Shown piece by piece: positions 1 to 7,743 of a DNA stretch of 64,000 nucleotides. This DNA comes from Planotetraspora kaengkrachanensis (GTDB lineage Bacteria; Actinomycetota; Actinomycetes; Streptosporangiales; Streptosporangiaceae), in assembly GCF_016862895.1 (NCBI RefSeq), contig NZ_BONV01000018.1, positions 124,001-188,000 on the forward strand. The letters are read 5' to 3'. How positions within the stretch are numbered: position 1 is the first letter of the stretch; every line of letters begins with the position of its first letter. Below the pieces are notes generated by a model. The model had not been told where the DNA came from. It saw nothing but the letters and a program-made list of their open reading frames with translations, and did not search any database. Both the position numbers and the translations under genes were made by a program.

Positions 1-17
1 TCGGTCCCCTCAGCGTC

Positions 18-485
18 TCACGAGTTCGGCCGGGCGCCGGAGGCCGCCGTACCCGACAACCGCTCGGCCAGGATCCGTGCGCGGGCAAGTTGCACCTTGC
101 GCGCCTGTCCGGCGGCGAACCCGGCGAGGATCCACGGGGCCGTCAGGTCCAGCCGGTCGTGCACCCGCGTGCCCGTGCCGTCCGCCTCGAGGTCGAAGCG
201 GTAGGCCATCCGGATGCCCCCGGGGCTGCGCACCTCACCGTGGACCGACAGGCCGTCGGTGTGGAGGGTGACCCTGATGTGGTTGTCGTAGGTGATCACT
301 CCCAGGAACCGGAACCGTTCGACGTCCGTGTATCTGATGACCCCCGGTTCAGAGCGATCCACGTCGCTGACGGCGACCACGAGAGGGGACAGGCCGATGT
401 AGTTCTCGGGAGTGGTCAGGTGCTCGAACACCTTCTCCGGCGCGGCCTCCACGTGAAATTCGTGGGTCAGCACCCTGTGCGACAC
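18..485 (-). CDS. SRPBCC (START-like) family protein
   Basis: A 155-residue cytosolic protein of the SRPBCC helix-grip fold (polyketide cyclase/dehydrase and lipid-transport superfamily). It shows the usual first strand and short helices (FHVEAAPEKVFEHLTTPE, residues 9-27), alternating beta strands in the middle, and a long C-terminal helix (about 116-143) that would close over a hydrophobic ligand cavity. Members bind small hydrophobic molecules; the ligand cannot be told from sequence. The ATG start fits the family N-terminus. The gene is 73 bp downstream of the XRE regulator on the same strand and may be cotranscribed with it. The last 12 residues are low complexity. Confidence 0.85.
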   Translation of the reverse strand: MSHRVLTHEFHVEAAPEKVFEHLTTPENYIGLSPLVVAVSDVDRSEPGVIRYTDVERFRFLGVITYDNHIRVTLHTDGLSVHGEVRSPGGIRMAYRFDLEADGTGTRVHDRLDLTAPWILAGFAAGQARKVQLARARILAERLSGTAASGARPNS

Positions 486-558
486 TCGGCCTCCTGGCTA
501 AGCGTGATATGTCATGAAAATTGTGACAGACCGCTTCTTCCGGGGAAGCGCGAGATGA

Positions 559-1350
559 TCACAAAGGGGTGTCGCGCAGGAAGGCCGCCGTGTCCGGATC
601 GGCGGGGAAGAACGACTCGATCGCGAGCTCGGCGACCGTGACGTCGAGCGGGGTGCCGAACGTCGCGACGACGCTGAAGAACGACAACTCCCGGTCCCCG
701 GCCCTGACGCGCAGCGGGACGAGGATGTCGCCCGGGCCGGGAAGTTCGACCACGGGCTCGGGCTGATCGCAGGGATAGCCGAGCAACTCCGCGTACAGCT
801 CGCCCAGTTCGGGATCGGCCGTCTGGGTGATCTGCCGCCTGAGCCGTCCGAGCAGGTGCGCCCGCCATTCGCCCAGGTTGACGATGTTCGGGGCGAGCCC
901 GTCGGGATGCAGGCTCGCCCGCAGGACGTTCCCGAGCAGGTCGGGGTCGATGCCTTCGGTGAGCCGTCCGATGCCGTCGTTGGCGTCGACGAGGTTCCAG
1001 CCCCGGTCCACCACGACGGCGGGGTATGGCTCGTGCGCTGTGAGCAGTTGGCGGATCGCCGCGCAGACGGCGGCCATGTGCGGAGAGTCGAGGGGCGATT
1101 CCGTGTACACCGGTGCGTAGCCGGCGGCCAGCAACAGGTGGTTGCGCTCACGCAGGGGGAGGGACAGGTGCTCGCCGAGGTGCAGCACCATGTCGCGGCT
1201 GGGCTTGGCGCGGCCGGTCTCCAGGAAGCTGACGTGCCGGGTGGAGATCTCCGCCTGGAGTGAGAGCTCGAGCTGGCTCAGCCGCCGGTGTTCCCGCCAT
1301 TGGCGGAGGAGTTCGCCGAACGGCCGCTGGTGAAGCTGCGTCGCGGTCAC
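559..1350 (-). CDS. XRE-family regulator with MmyB-like ligand-binding domain
   Basis: A DNA-binding regulator of about 263 residues. The N-terminal helix-turn-helix (about residues 10-65, with LSQLELSLQAEIS and the recognition segment STRHVSFLETGRAKPS) is followed by an MmyB-like C-terminal domain (about 95-260, PYPAVVVDRGWNLVDAND near its start) that in relatives binds fatty-acid-like ligands. I chose the GTG at 1350 (VTATQLHQRP); an in-frame ATG at 1428 lies inside the repeat array and would add unrelated residues. The mirrored repeat array begins 71 bp upstream, so the promoter must lie in or beside it. The target is unknown. Confidence 0.85.
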   Translation of the reverse strand: MTATQLHQRPFGELLRQWREHRRLSQLELSLQAEISTRHVSFLETGRAKPSRDMVLHLGEHLSLPLRERNHLLLAAGYAPVYTESPLDSPHMAAVCAAIRQLLTAHEPYPAVVVDRGWNLVDANDGIGRLTEGIDPDLLGNVLRASLHPDGLAPNIVNLGEWRAHLLGRLRRQITQTADPELGELYAELLGYPCDQPEPVVELPGPGDILVPLRVRAGDRELSFFSVVATFGTPLDVTVAELAIESFFPADPDTAAFLRDTPL

Positions 1351-1420
1351 GCCCCAGACGCTATCCGCACTCCCGTCCCCCCATCGATTACCTCCCAGGT
1401 AACCCCAAGCAACCCCTCGC

Positions 1421-1772
1421 GTGATCATGCACAGGTTCGGGGTTGTCGCCTCTCACCTGCTCGTCCCTCCGGCGTGATCATGTAAAGACTCGGTGCTGCC
1501 GCCTTTCACCTGCAGCGATCCTCACCGTGATCATGCACACATTCGGGTCTCTGGCCTCTCACGTGCGACGACCTCGCCCGTGATCATGCATAGGGCGCAC
1601 CGTGCATGATCACGGACGAGGTTGTCGCAGGTCGTCGGCCATTCTCCAGAGCCTGTGCATGATCACGAAATGGATCGACGCAGCTCAGCCGGGCAATCGC
1701 CGAATCTCTGCATGATCACACCAAGGGGATGGGCAGGTCGGGCACCCTGCTCCCGAACTTGTGCATGATCAC
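1421..1772. repeat. Mirrored 53-bp repeat array 1 (4 forward + 4 reverse copies)
   Basis: Eight copies of GTGATCATGCAC or close variants. Forward copies start at 1421, 1474, 1527 and 1580; reverse copies (GTGCATGATCAC) start at 1602, 1655, 1708 and 1761. Spacing within each arm is exactly 53 bp. The nine bases GTGATCATG are invariant. Copies away from the centre continue into AGRYTCG, and a weaker CACCTGC-like box follows about 35 bp after each motif start. The two central copies (1580 and 1602) form an 11-bp inverted repeat around a 12-base loop. The array lies between the 3' end of the ABC permease (stop at 1796) and the start of the XRE gene, both on the minus strand. No tRNA, transposase or CRISPR feature explains it. 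Confidence 0.95.
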
Positions 1773-1795
1773 GCCGGGCGCAAGGGGGGGGGGGC

Positions 1796-2560
1796 TCATT
1801 GCCAGCGGAACGTACGGGTGGCAGCGATTACCGCGACCACGGCCCATCCGGCCATCACGGCCAGGTGCAGGGCCGACGGCGTGTGCCCGCCCAGCGTGCC
1901 GACGAGTCCCTGACCGAACGCGCCTGTCGGCGTGAAGTCGCTCACCCGCCGCAGCGCCTCGGGCATGAGGTCCCGCGGCAGCCACATGCCGGCGAAGAAC
2001 AACAACGGGAAGAGCGTGCCCGCGCCCACCCCCTGAACGATGCGCGAATTCGGCGCGACCGCCGCGAGGAACAGGCCGAGGGCGAACATGGCCACGGCGC
2101 CGAGCACCACGACCACAGTGAAGCCGAGCAGTGCCCGCGGGAACGGCATGTCCAGGACGAGGTGGCCCGACACCAGCGTCAGAGTCGTCGCGACGACCGC
2201 CACCACGGCGTTGATCGCAAGCTGTACGGCGAGCAGGACGACGGGCTGCACAGGGGTGGTGGACATGCGCCGCAACACGCCGCGCTCACGGTAGACGACG
2301 AGGGCGGTGGGGAGCGTGCTGAGCGCGAGCGTCGCCACCGACAGCAGGACCATCATCCCGGGGAGTTGCGCGTCGACCGGCCGGAGGCCCCCCAGTTCGG
2401 GGCTGGCGTCGCGGAAGCCTGGGATCGCGCTGCCCAGGATCAGCAGGAGCGCGGCGGGAAGACCGATCGCGAAGAACACCGCGAGAGGTTCGCGGAGGAA
2501 CAGGCGGCTCTCGACGGCGGCCAGGCGGCCGAGTCCGGGGGTGCGGATGATCGCGGTCAT
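1796..2560 (-). CDS. ABC exporter permease (ABC-2 type)
   Basis: A 254-residue integral membrane protein of the ABC-2 permease family with about six hydrophobic segments: one near residues 23-45 (FAIGLPAALLLILGSA), two or three centred on 70-130, and later segments to the C-terminus. It contains the family-typical YRERGVLRRMSTTP cytoplasmic loop. It should form a dimer with the ATPase encoded 11 bp upstream to export a drug, lipid or peptide. The ATG at 2560 is preceded by AGGAG. An 11-G homopolymer (1784-1794) and the mirrored repeat array follow its stop. The divergent two-component system suggests regulated export or stress response; the substrate is unknown. Confidence 0.9.
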   Translation of the reverse strand: MTAIIRTPGLGRLAAVESRLFLREPLAVFFAIGLPAALLLILGSAIPGFRDASPELGGLRPVDAQLPGMMVLLSVATLALSTLPTALVVYRERGVLRRMSTTPVQPVVLLAVQLAINAVVAVVATTLTLVSGHLVLDMPFPRALLGFTVVVVLGAVAMFALGLFLAAVAPNSRIVQGVGAGTLFPLLFFAGMWLPRDLMPEALRRVSDFTPTGAFGQGLVGTLGGHTPSALHLAVMAGWAVVAVIAATRTFRWQ

Positions 2561-2571
2561 GGTGGTGTCTC

Positions 2572-3435
2572 CTAAGCGGCCGGTCGGCCGGTGAGTGCGA
2601 GGAAGGCGTCGTCGAGGGTGGTCCGGTCCATGCGGAGGCCGGACATCTGGGAGGCGGGCAGCACGTTCACCACGGCGGTCAGGACGTCGGCGGTTCCGGT
2701 GACGACGACCTCGTCCCCGTCCACGGCGACCCCCGTCACCTCGGGAAGGGACCTGAGCGGCTCGACGGAGGCCGACGTCCGGAAGACGAGCCGCTGTCCG
2801 CCGCTCACCTGGGAGACCAGCCCGGCGGGAGTGTCGAGCGCGAGCACCCGGCCGTCGGAGATCACCGCGACGCGGTCGCAGAGGCGCTCGACCTCTTCCA
2901 TGAAGTGCGAGACGAGCAGGACGGTCACGCCGCGGTCCCTCATCCGCGCGATCAGCTCCCAGGTGTCCCGCCGCGCCTGCGGGTCGAGACCGGTGGTCAG
3001 CTCGTCGAGGATCGCGATGCGCGGGTTGCCCACCAGTGCGAGCGCGATGGACAGCCGTTGCCGCTGGCCGCCGGAGAGTTTGGCGAAGGCCGTACGGGGA
3101 TCGAGGCCGACCTCGGAGAGCAGCCCGCGCCAGTCGGCCGGCCGGGAGTAGAAGGAGGCGTAGAGCGCCAGCGCCTCGCCGACCCGGATCTTGTCGGGCA
3201 TCGAGCAGTCCTGGAGCTGGACGCCGACCTGTTCTTTGAGATCCGCGTCCACGTGGACGGTTCCGGAGGTGGGAGCGCGCAGGCCGGCGACGCACTCGAC
3301 CGTGGTCGTCTTTCCCGCTCCGTTGCGGCCCACGATCCCGAAGATCTCGCCCTCGTCGACGGAGAACGAGACGTCGTCGACCGCCACCCGCGTGCCGTAC
3401 GTCTTGTGGAGGTTGTCCACCGTGATGATTGCCAT
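2572..3435 (-). CDS. ABC exporter ATP-binding protein
   Basis: A 287-residue ABC ATPase. Visible motifs are Walker A (GRNGAGKTT, about residue 38), the Q-loop region (VGVQLQDCS), the signature LSGGQRQR, Walker B (IAILDELTTGLDP) and the H-loop (LLVSHFMEE). In Walker B the catalytic glutamate is retained (ILDE) but the usual DEPT has become DELT. The C-terminal 80 residues form the extension found in drug-export ATPases. The ATG at 3435 opens a two-gene operon with the permease and is divergent from the histidine kinase gene, 133 bp away. Confidence 0.92.
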   Translation of the reverse strand: MAIITVDNLHKTYGTRVAVDDVSFSVDEGEIFGIVGRNGAGKTTTVECVAGLRAPTSGTVHVDADLKEQVGVQLQDCSMPDKIRVGEALALYASFYSRPADWRGLLSEVGLDPRTAFAKLSGGQRQRLSIALALVGNPRIAILDELTTGLDPQARRDTWELIARMRDRGVTVLLVSHFMEEVERLCDRVAVISDGRVLALDTPAGLVSQVSGGQRLVFRTSASVEPLRSLPEVTGVAVDGDEVVVTGTADVLTAVVNVLPASQMSGLRMDRTTLDDAFLALTGRPAA

Positions 3436-3568
3436 GCCGACGACGGTAGGAATCGCGAACGACGCCGGGAATGCGGCTGAAGTCCCACTCGGGGTGTACC
3501 TACCTCCACCCCGGTCGGGCACCTCGCGCCACTGTCCAACGACGTTCGCCTGTCCCAGACTGACGAGC

Positions 3569-5074
3569 ATGAACGTGAGCAGGACAGGCTGGATGGCGGT
3601 ACGGGCACTGGTGACGGGCGCAGTGCTCTACTGCGTGGCGGTGCTCGGCCAACTGGTCGCCGTGGTCGCGCTGGTCGGCACGGTGCTGAGCTCGGTGCTC
3701 GGTCTCGTCTTCCTCTTCCCGTCGGTCGTCCGGCTGACACGGCGAATGACCAGGCTGAACCGGCGGCTGGCGCACGAGTGGTCCGGTGTCGAGATCGACG
3801 AGCCCTACCTCCCCGAGCCCCCTCCGCCGGTTCCGCTCCCGGACGGCTGGTACCGCGACGGCCGCTCCCTCTACCGGACGCCCAGGATCCCCGCGTTCAA
3901 CCGCCGGCTGAGCTGGCTGCTGAAGGATCCGGCGACGTGGCGCGACTTCGGCTTCCTCTGGGCGGACATGTGGGCGGGCGGACTGGTCGCCGGCGCTCCG
4001 GCGATCCTCGTCGTGATCGGTGTCGTCCAGCTGGCCGGCGGCGGTCTCATCGGCCTGCTCTGGCTGGCGCTCGCGCTCGGCGCCGCCCGTTGGTACGCCC
4101 CCTGGGCGGTGCGCACGTACGGGGTCATCGCCAGGGTGATGCTGGGCTCGACCGAGAAGGCCAGACTCGCGCAGCAGGTCAACCGCCTGGCCAAGGCCCG
4201 TACGGACGTCGTCGACTCCCAGGCGGCCGAGCTCCGCAGAATCGAGCGTGATCTCCACGACGGAGCGCAGGCCCGCCTCGTCGCGGTCGGCATGACGATC
4301 GGCGCGGCCGAGGAGCTGATGGAGTCCGACCCCGTCGCCGCGAAGGCGCTGCTCGCCAAGGCCAGGGACGCCTCCTCGACGGCGTTGCAGGAGCTGCGTC
4401 AGCTGGTGCGCGGCATCCATCCTCCGGTGCTCGCCGAGCGCGGCCTGGGGGACGCTCTTCGCGCCCTCGCCCTGGACACCCCTCTCAGGACGCACGTGAC
4501 CGTGGAACTGCCCGGCAGGCTCGATGCTCCGCTGGAGTCGGCCGCGTACTTCGCGGTGAGCGAGCTGCTCACCAACGTCGTACGGCACAGCGGTGCGACG
4601 CAGGCCTGGATCGACGTCAGCAGCGCGGCCGACAAGCTGCGTATCACGGTGACCGACGACGGCCACGGCGGCGCGGACGCCTCGCGCGGCACCGGCCTGG
4701 CCGGCATCGAGCGGAGGCTCGGCGCGTTCGACGGCGTCCTCGCGCTGAACAGCCCGGTGGGCGGCCCGACGACGGCCGTGATCGAACTGCCGCGTGCGCT
4801 GCAGATCGAACGTCCCCCGCTCACCTGGAAGACGGTGACGATGGGCATATGCTGGTCGCTCTGTTGGATTCCCCTCTTTCCGCAGGGTTTCGTCGCGATG
4901 ATCCTCAAGCTGGTGGGCCTGAAGGAGAAGTCCTGGTTCCTCGCCCTCCACATGCCGCCGTCGCTCCAGTGGCCGACCATCATCGGCATGATCCTGCTGG
5001 GCACCGGGATGCTCGCCACCGCGGCGACCCTGTCGGCGCAACTCCGGAAGGCGAACGAGGTCGCGTGCGCGTAG
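3569..5074 (+). CDS. Sensor histidine kinase (NarL/DesK type) with extra C-terminal membrane segments
   Basis: A 501-residue membrane histidine kinase. Two hydrophobic N-terminal stretches (about 13-53) are followed by a proline-rich loop, another membrane pair (about 140-180), the HisKA_3 dimerisation helix with the phospho-acceptor in ERDLHDGAQAR (His230), and an HATPase domain with N-box ELLTNVVRHSG and G-box DDGHGGADASRGTGLAG. Unusually, about 80 residues follow the ATPase domain and hold two more hydrophobic segments. The ATG at 3569 was chosen; the longer open frame upstream overlaps the divergent ABC gene antisense. It overlaps the response regulator by 10 bp, so the two are translationally coupled. 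Confidence 0.9.
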   Translation: MNVSRTGWMAVRALVTGAVLYCVAVLGQLVAVVALVGTVLSSVLGLVFLFPSVVRLTRRMTRLNRRLAHEWSGVEIDEPYLPEPPPPVPLPDGWYRDGRSLYRTPRIPAFNRRLSWLLKDPATWRDFGFLWADMWAGGLVAGAPAILVVIGVVQLAGGGLIGLLWLALALGAARWYAPWAVRTYGVIARVMLGSTEKARLAQQVNRLAKARTDVVDSQAAELRRIERDLHDGAQARLVAVGMTIGAAEELMESDPVAAKALLAKARDASSTALQELRQLVRGIHPPVLAERGLGDALRALALDTPLRTHVTVELPGRLDAPLESAAYFAVSELLTNVVRHSGATQAWIDVSSAADKLRITVTDDGHGGADASRGTGLAGIERRLGAFDGVLALNSPVGGPTTAVIELPRALQIERPPLTWKTVTMGICWSLCWIPLFPQGFVAMILKLVGLKEKSWFLALHMPPSLQWPTIIGMILLGTGMLATAATLSAQLRKANEVACA

Positions 5075-5712
5075 TCATCGCAGAAGACCTGCATCTGCTC
5101 AGGGAAGGGCTCGTCCACCTGCTGCGCGCGCACGGGCTCGACGTCGTGGCCGCGGTCGATTCCGGGCCCGAGTTGCTCGAAGCCCTGGTCACCGAACGTC
5201 CCGACGTCGCGGTCGTCGACGTACGGCTCCCGCCGACGTTCACCGACGAGGGTCTCCAGGCGGCGCTCGCGGCACGTAAGCGCGTTCCCGGGTTGCCCGT
5301 GCTCGTCCTGTCGCAGCACGTCGAGCAGTTGTACGCCAGGGAGTTGCTGGCCGACGGCTCGGGCGGCATCGGCTACCTGCTGAAGGACCGCGTGTTCAAC
5401 GGCGAGCAGTTCATCGACGCCGTGAGGCGCGTGGCGGCGGGGGGCACGGCGATGGACCCCGAGGTCATCGCCAAGCTGCTGGCCAGCAACGCGCGCAACG
5501 AACCCGTCGGACGGCTCACGCCGCGTGAGCGTGAGGTACTTGAGCTCATGGCGGAGGGCAGGTCGAACGCCGCGATCGGCCAGCGGCTGTTCCTCAGCGA
5601 GAGCGCGGTCGGGAAGCACACCGCGAACATCTTCGCCAAGCTCGACCTCGCCCCGTCGGACGACGACAACCGCCGCGTGCTCGCGGTGCTCGCGTTCCTC
5701 AACGACAAATAG
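5065..5712 (+). CDS. NarL/FixJ-family response regulator
   Basis: A 215-residue DNA-binding response regulator. The receiver domain (about 1-120) has the acidic pair E7/D8, the phospho-acceptor D52 (VAVVDVRLPP) and the conserved lysine in YLLKDRV. The C-terminal LuxR-type helix-turn-helix (about 148-205) contains LTPREREVLELMAEG and the recognition helix SESAVGKHTANIFAKL. The GTG at 5065 lies inside the end of the kinase gene and matches the usual receiver N-terminus (VRVVIAED). With the kinase it probably controls the divergent ABC exporter; that target is inferred from position. Confidence 0.93.
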   Translation: MRVVIAEDLHLLREGLVHLLRAHGLDVVAAVDSGPELLEALVTERPDVAVVDVRLPPTFTDEGLQAALAARKRVPGLPVLVLSQHVEQLYARELLADGSGGIGYLLKDRVFNGEQFIDAVRRVAAGGTAMDPEVIAKLLASNARNEPVGRLTPREREVLELMAEGRSNAAIGQRLFLSESAVGKHTANIFAKLDLAPSDDDNRRVLAVLAFLNDK

Positions 5713-5824
5713 CGCCGCCTCCGGCGCGCCGCCGGTGGCACACTGGGGCGACGACTGTTTCTGTCGGTCGCGCGCGTTACCTTCGGCGAGGTACGGCCCG
5801 GTGTGGACAGTCGCAGGAGGTCTT

Positions 5825-6916
5825 GTGAAGTTCCAGGTGAACCGCGATGTTCTCGCTGACGCGGTGGCGTGGACGGCTCGTGTGCTGCCGGGCCGCCCGG
5901 CCGTGCCCGCGCTGTCGGGCCTGTTGCTCGAGGCCGGCGACGACCTGCGCATCTCCGCGTTCGACTACGACGTCTCCGCCCGGGCCGTCGTCGAGGCCGA
6001 GGTGGCGGATCCGGGGCGGGTGCTGATTCCCGGCAAGGTTCTCGCCGAGATCACCCGTAGCCTGCCGAACCGGCCGGTGGAGATCGTCAGGAGCGCATCG
6101 GAGGCGGTGCTGACCTGTGGCAGCGCCGAGTTCGGCCTGCTCACGCTGCCGGATGAGGACTTCCCGACGATGCCGCCCATGCCGTCCAGGGTCGGCGTGG
6201 TCGGCGGCGGGGTCTTCGCCACCGCCGTCGCACAGGTGGCGGCCGCGGCGAGCCGCGACGACACGCTGCCCATGTTGACCGGGATCCGCATCGACATCGA
6301 CGGCGTTCAGATGTCGATGGCCTCGACCGACCGCTACCGGATCGCGGCGAGGGACTTCCTCTGGCATCCGGAGCATGAGGGCGAGAGCCGGGCGGCGATG
6401 GTGCCCGCCCGGGTGCTTGTCGAGGTGGCCCGCTCCCTGCGCGGCGGTGAGGTTGTGATCGGACTCGACGGCAACGTGGCCGGCTTCGAGAGTCAGGGGC
6501 GCACCACCACGGTGCGGCTTCTGGACGACCAGTTCATCGACTACCGCTCGCGACTGTCCGAGCAGTGGTCGATCCACGCCGACGTGGAGGCGGCCCCGTT
6601 CGTCGAGGCCGTCAAGCGGGTGGTGCTGGTGGCGGAGCGCAACACGGCCGTGCGCCTGTCGTTCTCCCAGGGGCAGGTGCTGATCCAGGCCGGTGGCGGC
6701 GAGATCGGCCGCGGCGCCGAGGTCCTGGAGGCCGAGCTTGACGGGGCCGACATCCAGATCGCGTTCCAGCCCCACTTCCTGCTGGACGGGCTGGCCGGAG
6801 TGGAGACCGAACGGGTCCGGCTCAACATGGACTCTCCGACTCGCCCGGCGTTGATCGCCAACGAGGGGGACGATCCCGACTTCCGCTACCTGGTGATGTC
6901 GCTGCGCCTCGGCTGA
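5825..6916 (+). CDS. DNA polymerase III beta-subunit-like sliding clamp (dnaN paralogue)
   Basis: A 363-residue beta-clamp-like protein with three clamp repeats: domain 1 about 1-120 (MKFQVNRDVLADAVAW), domain 2 about 125-245 (FATAVAQVAAAASRDDTLPMLTG), domain 3 about 250-363 ending YLVMSLRLG, close to the normal YLVMPMRL ending. Clamps encircle DNA and tether polymerases and repair enzymes. The usual neighbours dnaA and recF are absent, so this is probably a second copy rather than the housekeeping clamp. GTG at 5825 with a strong AGGAGGT site. Flanked by a response regulator gene and a convergent GntR gene, it appears monocistronic. Confidence 0.85.
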   Translation: MKFQVNRDVLADAVAWTARVLPGRPAVPALSGLLLEAGDDLRISAFDYDVSARAVVEAEVADPGRVLIPGKVLAEITRSLPNRPVEIVRSASEAVLTCGSAEFGLLTLPDEDFPTMPPMPSRVGVVGGGVFATAVAQVAAAASRDDTLPMLTGIRIDIDGVQMSMASTDRYRIAARDFLWHPEHEGESRAAMVPARVLVEVARSLRGGEVVIGLDGNVAGFESQGRTTTVRLLDDQFIDYRSRLSEQWSIHADVEAAPFVEAVKRVVLVAERNTAVRLSFSQGQVLIQAGGGEIGRGAEVLEAELDGADIQIAFQPHFLLDGLAGVETERVRLNMDSPTRPALIANEGDDPDFRYLVMSLRLG

Positions 6917-6954
6917 CCCGGCTGTTCCGGCCGGGCCTGCCTGCGGCGGGTGGA

Positions 6955-7644
6955 TCAGGCGGTCAGGTCCTGCGACTCGGTCAGCGCGATGAGGATGTGC
7001 TCCATGCACGCGTGGCCCGCGCGCTCGGCCGCCGCCGCGTCACCCGCGACAATCGCCCTGAAGATCGCGTCGTGGGGGATGTAGTTCTGCTCCAGCGAGC
7101 CGCCGGCGGCCGCGATGCTCGCACGCAGCGCCTCGGAGAAGTCGACGTAGAGGTCGGTCAGCACGCTGTTGTGCGTCGCCTCCACGACCGCGACGTGGAA
7201 TGCCAGGTCCGACTCGACGAAGGCCTCGGGTTCGCCGCTCGTCCAGGCCTTCTCACGTTCGGCCAGCGCAGCCTCGATGGCGAGGATGTCCTTGTCGGTG
7301 CGCCTGGTCGCGGCGAGCCTGGCGGCCTCGACTTCGAGAGCGCGTCGCACCTCGAGGATCTCGAGTTGCTCGGCGGCACGCAGCCGTCTCGCCATGGCGC
7401 CCGACAACTCGCTGGTGGCCCGTACGTACGTGCCGTCGCCCTGGCGGCACTCCAGCAGACCGGCATGGGTCAGCGCCCGGACGGCCTCACGGACCGTGTT
7501 GCGGCCGACACCCAGGTGCTCAGCCAGTACCGTCTCTGTGGGGATCTTGCCGTTCATCGGCCAGGAGCCCGAAGTGATCTGCTCCTTCAGTTGGTCGATC
7601 ACCTGGTCGACGAGAGACGCTCGCTGCGCCGTCCGCAGACTCAC
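6955..7644 (-). CDS. GntR-family regulator, FadR/FCD type
   Basis: A 229-residue transcription factor. Its N-terminal winged helix (about residues 10-75) has SWPMNGKIPTETVLAEHLG and GVGRNTVREAVRALTHAGLLE, the GntR signature. The C-terminal FCD domain (about 90-220) is helical and has the metal-binding pattern with acidic and His residues (SDLAFHVAVVEATHN and later a His in the final helices). Such regulators usually respond to organic acids. The GTG at 7644 was chosen because AAGAGGAGG lies 7 bases upstream; a longer GTG start at 7668 lacks one. It is convergent with the clamp gene. Confidence 0.9.
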   Translation of the reverse strand: MSLRTAQRASLVDQVIDQLKEQITSGSWPMNGKIPTETVLAEHLGVGRNTVREAVRALTHAGLLECRQGDGTYVRATSELSGAMARRLRAAEQLEILEVRRALEVEAARLAATRRTDKDILAIEAALAEREKAWTSGEPEAFVESDLAFHVAVVEATHNSVLTDLYVDFSEALRASIAAAGGSLEQNYIPHDAIFRAIVAGDAAAAERAGHACMEHILIALTESQDLTA

Positions 7645-7743
7645 AGTCCGCCTCCTCTTGGGAAACACCAGTCATCCCATGATTGAATGACTGGCCAACC
7701 CCAATTATTCCAGAGCCACCGGAACGCCGGAGCTCCAGGGAGG

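Noticed and set aside
1421-1772. CRISPR array
   Set aside because: Repeat core is only 9-12 bp, arms are in opposite orientation, no cas genes, and spacers share internal boxes.
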